This document shows, one piece after another, positions 36,638 through 44,237 of a stretch of DNA of 64,000 nt. The translations under genes were made by a program, and so were the position numbers. Below the pieces are notes generated by a model that worked only from the letters and a program-made list of their open reading frames with translations, had not been told where the DNA came from and ran no database searches. Positions within the stretch are counted from its first letter, which is position 1. The number at the start of each line of letters is the position of its first letter. Source of the stretch: JBICHN01 sp043101845 (GTDB lineage: Bacteria > Planctomycetota > Phycisphaerae > Phycisphaerales > UBA5793); NCBI GenBank assembly GCA_043101845.1, contig JBICHN010000004.1, positions 382,618-446,617 on the forward strand. Direction: 5' to 3'.

Positions 36638-37240
36638 TCACGCCGCCGCGTCCGGGGGCGCCGCGCCCGTCGACCTCAACGCCCGCCGCACCCGCTCATG
36701 CACCACGCCACGCCGCGGACCGATCGACTTCCCCGCCCCCGGCTTCGCGCCGAGTCCGAACCGGTCGACGATCACCTCGAGCGTCTCGTCGTCACCGCGC
36801 CCGGCGAACCAGTCGACGGCGATCCGCGTGGCGAGCCGCATCTCGTCACGGATGAGCGCCGCCGCCGGCGGTGGTCGTTCGTCAATGATGCGGAGTTCCG
36901 GGTCCGGCTCGGCTCCGACCGCCGTCGACTTCCACGACGCCGGCCGATACTCCGAGAGCAGGACGCCACGCTGGCGCCGCTCGCGCTTCAGGTAGCCGAT
37001 GAGCTTCCATCGGATTCGCGTGGCCGCGTAACTCTTGAATGGGACGCCCTTCGACGCGTCGAAGCTCTCGGCCGATTCCCACAGACTGATGAGCGCGACC
37101 TGGCGGAGTTCGCGGCGATCGACCCACCGCGGAGCATGAGAGAAGTACCCGACCATCCGGGTGACGAGCGCCTGATACCGGTCGAAGAGCGCCCGCGCGT
37201 CGTCCGGCTGCTCCTCGACGCCCGCGTCCGTGCGGTCAAT
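36638..37240 (-). CDS. Sigma-70-like factor encoded by the island, probable ATT start
   Basis: About 200 residues. ARALFDRYQALVTRMVGYFS and RRELRQVALISLWESAESFD, then ASKGVPFKSYAATRIRWKLI, match sigma-70 region 2 (helices binding the -10 element and core polymerase). A linker and a C-terminal region (ARIAVDWFAGR-like helices) could be a divergent region 4. The first ATG (37156) would cut off the first helix of region 2. No ATG, GTG or TTG exists between it and the upstream stop at 37301, but ATT at 37240 sits 8 nt after a perfect AGGAGG. I therefore choose ATT. Probable late-gene or island-specific sigma factor. Confidence 0.7.
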   Translation of the reverse strand: MDRTDAGVEEQPDDARALFDRYQALVTRMVGYFSHAPRWVDRRELRQVALISLWESAESFDASKGVPFKSYAATRIRWKLIGYLKRERRQRGVLLSEYRPASWKSTAVGAEPDPELRIIDERPPPAAALIRDEMRLATRIAVDWFAGRGDDETLEVIVDRFGLGAKPGAGKSIGPRRGVVHERVRRALRSTGAAPPDAAA

Positions 37241-37300
37241 CTCGCGGCCCTCCTGGCCGGTCCGGGTCGGTTCGATCGGTTCGCCCTCCCGGGGCAGGGA

Positions 37301-37582
37301 TCAGAGGAGACGAGCCCCGGGCCCGGCGACCCGTCGAAGCCATGCGGACGCGGTGCCGAGCGTCGCCTCGGTGGACTCGACCACAGCCCCCGTCGCCGCG
37401 TCGACCGCCGCGCACGCGAACCCGGCGCCCGTCCACGCCGCCCGGCCGATGCGATGCCCGTTCGCGTCGACGGCCTCGAGCCGCTCGGCGACAACCGAAG
37501 CTGGCGTCACGCGAGCGGCCCGGGACCGTTCGTCAGGGTTGGAGGGGGTGTCGGACTCGATCCGAAGCGCAGTCGCGATCAT
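37301..37582 (-). CDS. Small hypothetical protein of the island
   Basis: 93 residues, MIATALRIESDTPSNPDERS to VAGPGARLL, with a central stretch AWTGAGFACAAVDAATGAVV that could be a beta hairpin pair. No family recognised. It lies directly upstream of the sigma-like gene in the same orientation and ends 60 bp before that gene's ATT start. Confidence 0.45.
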   Translation of the reverse strand: MIATALRIESDTPSNPDERSRAARVTPASVVAERLEAVDANGHRIGRAAWTGAGFACAAVDAATGAVVESTEATLGTASAWLRRVAGPGARLL

Positions 37583-37622
37583 CGCGGCGCCTCACTTTCA
37601 TTGACCTCGAGCCCGGGGGATT

Positions 37623-38531
37623 CTACCGGCCTGTTCGCAGCGGCGCGCTCATCGGTTCGCCGACGAGCTCGCGAGGGTCTGCTCGACACCGCTCCGCTCG
37701 TTCCATCATCTCGTCGCGACAGAGCTCCATGGGCGTACATCGCTCCGGCCTGCCCACGTACTCGAATTCAAAGCGGTAGTTCGTGTAGAACAACAAGTCT
37801 TCTTCGCGCATCTCAGCCACAAAGACCGCGGGGGATGGCTCATCGAACGCTGTTGCAAACTTGCACGCACAATCGAGCGATGCCGACCACGACAATCCAA
37901 GCTCTACACGGCGATCGGCTGGGCCGTATACGCCGCGATACACGGTCCATGGCGCCGTAGCCGGAGGCGGGTCACCGGCCCGGCGGAGCTTCGCGGGATC
38001 ACAGTGGCTCCTGATGATGCCGAGTAGTTCATTGGGCGTGATCCACCAGTTGCTGAACTTGGCGTCGATAAAGGCCAAGAAGAACGCCTGCTCGAACATA
38101 CCCACCGAACAGAGCGGCTCAAGGTTGAGAAGGACATGTTCCAGGGCGCTTTCAGAGTCTTTGCGGCAATCGACAAAACCCTCCACGTCACGCCGTTCGT
38201 ATGCGTCAACCGCCACATCAAAGAGGCGTTGGTTCACCTTCGCCATGTTGAGCCCGTGTGGAAACTCCATCAACTCCAATTCGATCGGGGTCAGGTAGCT
38301 ACAGCGGCCTTTCGCTCGGCGAGTTGCGTTGCACGCGGCTTGTAGAACATCTTCATCACCGTGCGGGATTTGCACATGGGCAATCCTCTGAGGGCGCTGC
38401 TCGGTGCAATACAGTGGGATGACATCCATCGTCCCCTCGAATCCAACCGCGACGATGAGGTCGGCGGCCTTGAGGGCTCGTATTGATTCGCGACTGTTCA
38501 GGTCTTCGGGCTTCAAGTAGGCCGTATCCAT
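37623..38531 (-). CDS. Putative ADP-ribosyltransferase-fold cargo protein
   Basis: The 302-residue protein has an N-terminal domain of unknown type, then APWTVYRGVYGPADRRVELG, GLSWSASLDCACKFATAF and EEDLLFYTNYRFEFEYVGRP. The order YRG, SWSxS, then an acidic FEFE segment resembles the R-S-E arrangement of mono-ADP-ribosyltransferases encoded by phages; this is motif-level inference, not a proven fold. Two of the four ACGT sites found in the first 60.5 kb lie in this one gene (37756 and 38185), and its codon use is less GC-biased than its neighbours, so it is probably a recent arrival. Possible anti-host or anti-phage effector. Confidence 0.55.
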   Translation of the reverse strand: MDTAYLKPEDLNSRESIRALKAADLIVAVGFEGTMDVIPLYCTEQRPQRIAHVQIPHGDEDVLQAACNATRRAKGRCSYLTPIELELMEFPHGLNMAKVNQRLFDVAVDAYERRDVEGFVDCRKDSESALEHVLLNLEPLCSVGMFEQAFFLAFIDAKFSNWWITPNELLGIIRSHCDPAKLRRAGDPPPATAPWTVYRGVYGPADRRVELGLSWSASLDCACKFATAFDEPSPAVFVAEMREEDLLFYTNYRFEFEYVGRPERCTPMELCRDEMMERAERCRADPRELVGEPMSAPLRTGR

Positions 38532-38560
38532 CCTTTTTGCTCCATGAAGGTGGTTCTCGC

Positions 38561-39019
38561 TCAGCGCCGCCCCGCCGAACCCGTCAACGCCTGCGCGATC
38601 TCGACGAGGAGCGGCGTGTCGCCGTCCCGTTCAGCGCTCTCGCGCCGCTCGGCTTGGCCGATGATGCCCGCCTCGCTCAGGATCGATCGGTACTGGTCCC
38701 GGCTCATGGTCCGCTCTTCGTCGTCGACTCGCGTGATGGCCGAGAGCAGTTCGAGGGCGCAGAGCGTCGCGCAGGAGAGCCGGAAGCCGATCTCGCTCGC
38801 GATCTCCCACTCGTGCTCACCCTCCGCCATGCCGCGCGGCTTCGGCGGCGCCGCCTCCCCCGCGATCGATCGGACGAGATGACGGACGCCCTCGATCGAT
38901 TCGATGAGACGATCGAGCCGCCCCGTCTGCTCCGACCAGGCGAGCAGCGACCGGAGGTCACGGGCCGCCGGCGTCGATGTTGTGTCGCTCGATTCCACTT
39001 CCACAGTCGATACCATCAT
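38561..39019 (-). CDS. Hypothetical island protein
   Basis: 152 residues from ATG 39019 (GGAGAGAGG upstream). Helical, with AWSEQTGRLDRLIESIEGVR and ISEIGFRLSCATLCALELL-like amphipathic helices. No family recognised. Its ATG overlaps the stop of the upstream small gene as ATGA, implying coupling. Confidence 0.5.
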   Translation of the reverse strand: MMVSTVEVESSDTTSTPAARDLRSLLAWSEQTGRLDRLIESIEGVRHLVRSIAGEAAPPKPRGMAEGEHEWEIASEIGFRLSCATLCALELLSAITRVDDEERTMSRDQYRSILSEAGIIGQAERRESAERDGDTPLLVEIAQALTGSAGRR

Positions 39020-39321
39020 GGCGAGCCTCTCTCCGCCGTTTGTTTCCATTCACTCGGCGGGAAAGCGAACCGGCTCGGTGGACTCCCCCAGGTGACCGCC
39101 GGGCCGATTCTTGTTTTCTCGAGACGGACTGACCGCCGCCCGCGTACTTCCGCGGGTTCGCCGTCTCTTTCTGCTTTCGAGGTGGAAGATCCACCCCACG
39201 AACGATTGAACGGGCGCGGGTCCGTTTCCGGAGCCGACGCCCCAGCGCCGGCCGCGATCCGGGTGGAGTTCGTGGGGCTCGAGGGGATCGCGACATTGTT
39301 CAAGGTACTACTTTCGGTCAT
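39016..39321 (-). CDS. Small disordered hypothetical protein
   Basis: 101 residues, MTESSTLNNVAIPSSPTNST onward, rich in Ser, Pro, Thr and Arg and probably unstructured. No family. Kept because its TGA overlaps the ATG of the next gene (ATGA), a pattern repeated several times in this island; otherwise evidence is weak. Confidence 0.4.
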   Translation of the reverse strand: MTESSTLNNVAIPSSPTNSTRIAAGAGASAPETDPRPFNRSWGGSSTSKAERDGEPAEVRGRRSVRLEKTRIGPAVTWGSPPSRFAFPPSEWKQTAERGSP

Positions 39322-39403
39322 TCGGTCAACACCGATTTACCGAATTCGTCATCGAAGCGGAGCCCGCGGTGGTGGAACCCCCAGACTCTGCGAAACATGG
39401 GGC

Positions 39404-39610
39404 ATGGCGAAGAGGCCGAAAAAGAAGTCCGATCGCGACGATCGAGTCGCTCATGTTACCATTCGCATGAATCGCGAACTCGTCCGGGCCCTTCGCCTGG
39501 CCGCCACCGATCGCAAGTTCGACGAGCAGCCACCATTCACACAGACGGACATTGTGGTCGAGGCGGTTGAGCAGCTGCTCACCGAATGGGGATACTGGCC
39601 ACCGGACTGA
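39404..39610 (+). CDS. Ribbon-helix-helix-like small DNA-binding protein
   Basis: 68 residues from ATG 39404, the only rightward gene of the island. A basic start (MAKRPKKKSDRDDRV) is followed by AHVTIRMNRELVRALRLAAT, a strand and helix like MetJ/Arc proteins, and TQTDIVVEAVEQLLTEWGYW as second helix. Such proteins act as repressors, plasmid copy controllers or antitoxins. Placed opposite to all neighbours, it may regulate the flanking divergent promoter near 39330-39400. Confidence 0.6.
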   Translation: MAKRPKKKSDRDDRVAHVTIRMNRELVRALRLAATDRKFDEQPPFTQTDIVVEAVEQLLTEWGYWPPD

Positions 39611-39621
39611 TTCGGCGCTCG

Positions 39622-39810
39622 TCAGACCGCCCGGTCGACGAACAACAGCGCGAAGAGGATCGTCGGGAGAAACCCCGCCGTGATCGCGCCCTCGATTCCC
39701 CCGGCGAGCAGGCCGAGCAGGATGAACAGGACCGCGACACAGCCGACGATGAATCGCAGCCCCCGCCGAAACGGCGTCGGCGTCCTCGAGTTGGTCTCAG
39801 GGGTGGTCAT
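39622..39810 (-). CDS. Small two-span membrane protein, possible holin
   Basis: 62 residues from ATG 39810, with GGAGGG upstream. A polar Thr/Pro/Arg N-terminus is followed by two hydrophobic spans (FIVGCVAVLFILLGLLAGGI; ITAGFLPTILFALLFV) and a DRAV tail. Size and topology resemble small phage holins, but no lysin is found nearby, so the role is open. Confidence 0.5.
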   Translation of the reverse strand: MTTPETNSRTPTPFRRGLRFIVGCVAVLFILLGLLAGGIEGAITAGFLPTILFALLFVDRAV

Positions 39811-39898
39811 GAATGCGCCCTCCGTCAAGAGGTGGTGGTGAACTGATCCACGGTTCATCATGCGCGACGCCAGCGGCGCCCGCATGTCGGTGTTCGCG

Positions 39899-40339
39899 TC
39901 AATCCGGACACGCGGCCGCCCGCTCGATCGCGGCGTCGTGGGCGATCTGCAGGCGCGCCACCGCGGACAGCCGGACCGCCGCGTCGAGCGACTCGAGCGC
40001 CGTGACGACGCCGGCGAGCTTCCACTTCTTCGCCGCGGCGACCTCGACCGCGACGATGGAAAGCGCGTCGGCGATCTCGGCGTCGTTGAAAAGTCGGATC
40101 GATTCCGAGAGGTCATGCGTCCAGAGCGGCGGGGGTGGGTGGTCCACACCCTGCCGGCGGAGCGCTTCGGCCATGCAGGCGCCCTCGAGCCAACGGCGGA
40201 TCATCGGCCGGTGTCGACCATCCTCGCCTGGGCGCGCCGCGTTCATGTCGCGGAGCGCGCCGAGTTCGTCATTGGTGAGCAGCTCGAGCGGCGTCGGCTC
40301 GGTGGTGATGTCGGCGCTGGTGTCGGGGTGGTCGGTCAT
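39899..40339 (-). CDS. Hypothetical phage-module protein
   Basis: 146 residues from ATG 40339, coupled to the stop of the upstream tape-measure-like gene (ATGA). N-terminal disordered stretch, then mostly helical segments (LTNDELGALRDMNAARPG; SIVAVEVAAAKKWKLAGVVT). No family recognised. By position after the tape-measure genes, a distal tail or tip protein would be expected in a normal phage; sequence gives no support for that. Confidence 0.5.
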   Translation of the reverse strand: MTDHPDTSADITTEPTPLELLTNDELGALRDMNAARPGEDGRHRPMIRRWLEGACMAEALRRQGVDHPPPPLWTHDLSESIRLFNDAEIADALSIVAVEVAAAKKWKLAGVVTALESLDAAVRLSAVARLQIAHDAAIERAAACPD

Positions 40340-41607
40340 ACATTCACCTCCCGGACCTCGAGGACCTGCCGGTGGTCGAGCTTCGACGAGACTTCCTTCA
40401 TCGTCTTCCCCAAGTCCTCGATCGCCTGCCGCGTGCGCTGGGTCTCGTCGAGTTGTCGTTGCACATGGCTCGGAAGTCCGCCACCGCCGCCGATCAGGAA
40501 TCGCGACTCGGTGAACGCGCCGATCGTCCCGCGGTGGTCGCGGCGGTCATCGTCGAGGCCGCGGTCAGCGTCCGCAAGCTTCGCTTCAGCCTCGCGCTCC
40601 CGGATCGCCCGGTCACGCGCGCGAGCCTCTTCTTCTCGTACCGCCTCGAGCGCGCGGAGCCGTTCGGCGAGTTCGTTGTCTCCCGCCTCCCGGGCTCGTT
40701 CGACGCGCTCGTCGAAGTGACGGCCGAGCCGCTCGAGTTCCGCGTCGAGCGTCCGCCCCTCGAGGCGGAGACGCCGCTCGCGGATTTCGCTTTCGACGGA
40801 CTCGATCTCGGCCGCGCGACGCTCCGCCGCCGCGCGCTCCACTTCGGCGAGTTGCCGCTCGCGCTCGTCGATCGCGGCGCGTTCGACCTCGGCCGCTTCG
40901 CGTTCGATGCGATCGATCGCCTCGAGCCGCTCGCGCTCACGCGCTTCGATCGCCCGGATGGCCTCCGAGCCCTCGCGGGTCGTGCGGACCTTTAGCGTTT
41001 CCGGAACGGCGGATTGCTGAATCTCGCGCACGCGCTCTTCGATCGCTTCGATCTGCCGCGTCGTTTCGTCGACGATCCGCGCCCGCTGCTGATCGAAGGC
41101 GTCGAGCTCGGCGATCTGCAGCTCGCGGCGGATTCTCGCGGCGGTGTCGGCGAGTTCATTCGAGGTCGTGAGCGCCGCGGTCATGAGGTCGTTTCGTCGC
41201 TCGATCGCGGCGACCTGCGCCTCGATGGCCTCGAGCTTCTGCCGATCGGATTCGAGCCCGACGAACTCCATGAGATCGGAGCGAAGATCCTGGCCGGCCT
41301 TGAATGATCGGCCGAAAACCGGCATCCGTTCGAGCGCTGACGCGACCGCTTCGATGTCGCCCTCGAGCGCCGCCATTCCCGCCCGCGCCACGCCGGCGAA
41401 GATCTCGACGCCTTCGGAGACGAGTTCGATCTTCGATCGCGCCTCGGTCCACGACTTCTCGATCGCGGCGACGCCGCGCTCCTGAATCCGCGCCTGCTCG
41501 TCGACCTTGCGACCGAGCTGCTCGATCGCTTCGGAGACGCCGCGGATTTCGGCCGTCGCCTCGTCGCGGGCCTTGAGCAGCAGCTCGATGTCACGGCGTG
41601 CGGCCAT
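40336..41607 (-). CDS. Tape-measure-like coiled-coil protein A
   Basis: 423 residues. MAARRDIELLLKARDEATAE then IRGVSEAIEQLGRKVDEQAR resembles the opening of siphophage tape-measure proteins. Residues 150-380 are a near-continuous Arg/Glu/Ala coiled coil (RERLEAIDRIEREAAEVERA, AAERRAAEIESVESEIRERR). The end has a Gly-rich turn (FLIGGGGGLPSHVQRQLDE). It is short for a tape measure and lacks long hydrophobic stretches. It is a paralogue of the next gene, 6 bp upstream, with clearly similar DNA at the 5' end. In phages such a protein sets tail length inside the tail tube. Confidence 0.65.
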   Translation of the reverse strand: MAARRDIELLLKARDEATAEIRGVSEAIEQLGRKVDEQARIQERGVAAIEKSWTEARSKIELVSEGVEIFAGVARAGMAALEGDIEAVASALERMPVFGRSFKAGQDLRSDLMEFVGLESDRQKLEAIEAQVAAIERRNDLMTAALTTSNELADTAARIRRELQIAELDAFDQQRARIVDETTRQIEAIEERVREIQQSAVPETLKVRTTREGSEAIRAIEARERERLEAIDRIEREAAEVERAAIDERERQLAEVERAAAERRAAEIESVESEIRERRLRLEGRTLDAELERLGRHFDERVERAREAGDNELAERLRALEAVREEEARARDRAIREREAEAKLADADRGLDDDRRDHRGTIGAFTESRFLIGGGGGLPSHVQRQLDETQRTRQAIEDLGKTMKEVSSKLDHRQVLEVREVNV

Positions 41608-41613
41608 GTGCCT

Positions 41614-42975
41614 CTACCTCCGTCCGACGACCGTAACGCCGCCGTTCTGAAGTTCGCGAAGAATGTCGTCGAGACCGCGCACGGTTTGCTCGGCGAGCTT
41701 CCGCTCTTCACGGAGCTCGTCGAGTTGCGCCTTCAGACTGGCGAGCGTCTCGTCGGCGACGGACGGGCCGCCACCTGACGCGAAGCGGAGACCGCGTGAA
41801 TCGTCGAACGCGAGAAACCGGTCTCCACCCTGCCGATCGCCGATGCGCTCGGTGAGCGCCCGGATCTGCTCATTGAGACCGCTCACCCGCTCCGACGCGG
41901 CCGAGCGCTGTTCGCCGAGTTGTGACTCACGCGCCCGTCGGACCCGCTCGGCGTCGTCTCGCCGCGCCTCACGCTCCTCGATCTCCTGCAGGGTGCGAAG
42001 TCGGTCCGCCATGATCGCGTCATTCGCCCGGCGCGCCGCTTCGACCTCACGGTCATACCGGTGGCGGATCGCCTCGAGTTCGGCGTCGAGGAACTGCCCC
42101 TGCTCGCGCAGTCGTTCCTGCCTGATCTCACTCTCGAGGTCGGCGAGTTCGCGGTTGCGTCGTTCAACCTCTGCCCGGCGCTTCTCGGATTCGACCCGCG
42201 CGACCTCCGCTTCCGCGTCGTCGATCGCCGCGATCCGCGCCGCTGTGACTTCTTCGATGGCCGCGACGGCCTGCTCGAGCCGGGCGCGGTCGGCGGCGCC
42301 GGGGTTGCGAAGCTTGCTGAACTCGACCTCCGCGCGCAGGGCCGCTTCGTCGCCAGCCCGCTGCGCCTCGACCCGTTGCCGCTCGAATTCATCGAGGCGG
42401 CTCAGTCTCGCCTGGTAAATGGCTTCTTCGTGCGATGATCGCACGGCCTCGAGGCGGAGCGCCTCTTGCGTCGCGTCACGGTTCCGCGCGGCGCCCGTCG
42501 TGCGGATCGCATCGAGCTCGGCCTCGAGCTCGCGCGCCCGGTCGATGTCCGCCTGGGTGATGAACCCGGAGCCGACGAGCGGCGCCGCGAAGCCGCTCAA
42601 TGAGTCCTGGGCGAAGCGCCCGAGTTCGGTCTCGCCGATCGCGTTCCCGATGCTTCGTCCGAGCCCGAACGATTCCCCGATGCCGAGCGGGATGCGTTCG
42701 GCCGCGTCGGCCGCGGCCTCGAGGTCTCCACGCATGACACGGAAGGCTGTGTCGGCGATCGAGCGGACCGTCCGCACGGCGGAGGCGAACAACTCAAGCT
42801 TGCTTTGCGCTTCGGTGAATGACCGCGAAAAGACCTCGCCGAGTCCGACGGTCGATCGCGTCTGCGCTTCGACCTTGCGGCCGAGCTCCTGAATCGCGTC
42901 AGAGACCCCGCTGATCTGCTTTGAAGCTTCGTCGCGGGCCCTGAGCAGGAGCTCGATGTCTCGGCGGGCTGCCAT
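41614..42975 (-). CDS. Tape-measure-like coiled-coil protein B
   Basis: 453 residues. MAARRDIELLLRARDEASKQ then ISGVSDAIQELGRKVEAQTR is nearly the same opening as protein A. A Gly-containing middle (IPLGIGESFGLGRSIGNAIG) differs, then a long charged coiled coil (RRAEVERRNRELADLESEIR) and a Gly-rich end (LRFASGGGPSVADETLASL). It directly follows the frameshifted chaperone gene, the standard place for a tape-measure gene. The presence of two tandem paralogues is unusual. Confidence 0.68.
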   Translation of the reverse strand: MAARRDIELLLRARDEASKQISGVSDAIQELGRKVEAQTRSTVGLGEVFSRSFTEAQSKLELFASAVRTVRSIADTAFRVMRGDLEAAADAAERIPLGIGESFGLGRSIGNAIGETELGRFAQDSLSGFAAPLVGSGFITQADIDRARELEAELDAIRTTGAARNRDATQEALRLEAVRSSHEEAIYQARLSRLDEFERQRVEAQRAGDEAALRAEVEFSKLRNPGAADRARLEQAVAAIEEVTAARIAAIDDAEAEVARVESEKRRAEVERRNRELADLESEIRQERLREQGQFLDAELEAIRHRYDREVEAARRANDAIMADRLRTLQEIEEREARRDDAERVRRARESQLGEQRSAASERVSGLNEQIRALTERIGDRQGGDRFLAFDDSRGLRFASGGGPSVADETLASLKAQLDELREERKLAEQTVRGLDDILRELQNGGVTVVGRR

Positions 42976-42988
42976 GTCGTCTACCTCT

Positions 42989-43761
42989 CTACCTCAACGG
43001 CTCGAGCTTCTTCTTCTTGCGCCACGCCTGCTCCTCCGCCGTCGCGAACTCAAAGGCCGCGAGAAACCACTTCGTCTGCTTCGTCGCCCCGCCCTCCACC
43101 GGCCAGAGGCCGCGTCGTGCGAGTCGAATGAGTCGGAGCGCCTGCCATGTCGCGCGATCGACGAACGCGTCGACGCATTCGGTGAGATCCCAATGGCCGC
43201 GTCCCGCGCACGCGGGACAGTCGTCGGCGAAGGTGTTGTTGCAGATGACGCATTCACACTCCATCGGGAAGAGCCCCGACGCTTCCGTCAGGCAGGCGCC
43301 GCCGTAGCCGTTGCCGGCGCGGCCGCACCCGTTGCAGAGCTGGTCGAACTGCGCGGCGAGCGCGACCTGGATTCTTTTTTTTCGAGTTCGGAGAGCGTCG
43401 CCCGCACCGGTATGAGCGTCGCAAGCGTCCACGACTCGAGCGGCCCGAACGCACGCGCGAACGCTTCGCGGTTCTCGGCGTCGAAGTCGATCGGCTCGCC
43501 CGTCCCGATGTCACGCAGATTCCGCCACCCGACGAGCCCGCCGGCGATGAGTTCGATGAGACCGCGCGTCGCAGCTCGGTTCGACTCCTCGCCGCGTAGG
43601 GCCTCAAGACGATCTTCGTACTGCATCCAGAATCCGAGCGACTCGGCGCGGTGAACGAGTACACGGCGCTCCGCCTCCGGTGTGTCGTCGTTCTCGTCGA
43701 AGTCGATCTCGAAAGTCGCGTCGGGGGTGAACATTGGTGTCTCCGTCGTCTCGGTCGTCAT
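42989..43761 (-). CDS. Tail assembly chaperone long form (gpGT-like) by -1 frameshift
   Basis: Translation of the 43761 frame reaches LSELEKK on eight A (43382 down to 43375) and slips -1 to read RIQVALAAQFDQLCNGCGRA, giving about 257 residues. The added domain has paired cysteines (CNGCG, CVICNN, CPACAGRG), a zinc-ribbon-like set, then LIRLARRGLWPVEGG and WFLAAFEFATAEEQAW, similar in layout to T domains of tail assembly chaperones. Its position between capsid and tape-measure genes matches the lambda gpG/gpGT arrangement. The frame without the slip has no start of its own that would give a sensible protein. Confidence 0.7.
43288..43761 (-). CDS. Tail assembly chaperone short form (gpG-like)
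   Basis: 157 residues in the zero frame from ATG 43761, which overlaps the preceding stop as ATGA. MFTPDATFEIDFDENDD opens a beta segment, then helices (LRGEESNRAATRGLIELIAG; FDAENREAFARAFGPLESWT). After the A-run the zero frame continues for 28 low-complexity Ser/Arg/Ala/Thr residues to its stop. In phages the G form coats the tape measure during tail assembly. Confidence 0.68.
   Translation of the reverse strand: MTTETTETPMFTPDATFEIDFDENDDTPEAERRVLVHRAESLGFWMQYEDRLEALRGEESNRAATRGLIELIAGGLVGWRNLRDIGTGEPIDFDAENREAFARAFGPLESWTLATLIPVRATLSELEKKESRSRSPRSSTSSATGAAAPATATAAPA
43375..43382 (-). promoter_or_regulatory. Candidate -1 programmed ribosomal frameshift site
   Basis: Eight consecutive T on the plus strand, read as GAA AAA AAA GAA in the mRNA, give tandem lysine codons that can re-pair one base back. 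Downstream the -1 frame is open to 42989. This is the longest homopolymer in the island and lies at the exact border between the chaperone short form and its extension. Confidence 0.65.
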
Positions 43762-44144
43762 TCGGTCGAAGGAAGCGCAGGCGCCGGGGCGGGCGCGCGA
43801 ATCCCCGGCGCTGTGCGCGCTCCCTGTGAGCAGCCGTTGGTGAGGTATTCGATCGCGTCGGTGACGCTCTCGAATCGTGCGGGATCGCTCACGGGTCTCG
43901 TCGGAATCAGCGCGCCGTCGACGATGGCGCGGATGTGGTCGGACCAGGCGACGCCGGGCGCCGGTGGTGCGGGATCGCGGCCGAACGAATCCCGCGCCCA
44001 CGAGCGGAACTCAACCTCATCGAAGAGCGTCCCTCGATCGAGCCGCGCCGCCGATCCGTCGTCGAAGGACACGTGGAACGCGCCGCCTCGGATAGGAGTG
44101 ACTGTGGTGATGGACGGCGCGGATGTCTTCGTGGTGCTCGTCAT
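43758..44144 (-). CDS. Hypothetical protein between capsid and tail chaperone
   Basis: 128 residues. GAFHVSFDDGSAARLDRGTL is a beta-rich centre, with a Pro/Ala-rich end (APGIRAPAPAPALPSTE). No family recognised. Position between capsid and chaperone genes is where head-tail connector or tail-tube genes occur, but the sequence does not resemble a typical tube protein. It carries one of the four ACGT sites (44071). Its stop is coupled to the chaperone start. Confidence 0.5.
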   Translation of the reverse strand: MTSTTKTSAPSITTVTPIRGGAFHVSFDDGSAARLDRGTLFDEVEFRSWARDSFGRDPAPPAPGVAWSDHIRAIVDGALIPTRPVSDPARFESVTDAIEYLTNGCSQGARTAPGIRAPAPAPALPSTE

Positions 44145-44237
44145 GCGTTCCAGTTTCCGGCGCCCGCAGCCACGGGGCCCGGCGCGTCTTTGTTCAGGAC
44201 GAGCACGCCGGGCCCCGGCAGGGCGGAGCCTCTCTTC

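Noticed and set aside
36566..37960. 464-codon plus-strand frame across the sigma-like gene
   Set aside because: Arg/Pro-rich antisense translation; the minus strand encodes a clear sigma region 2.
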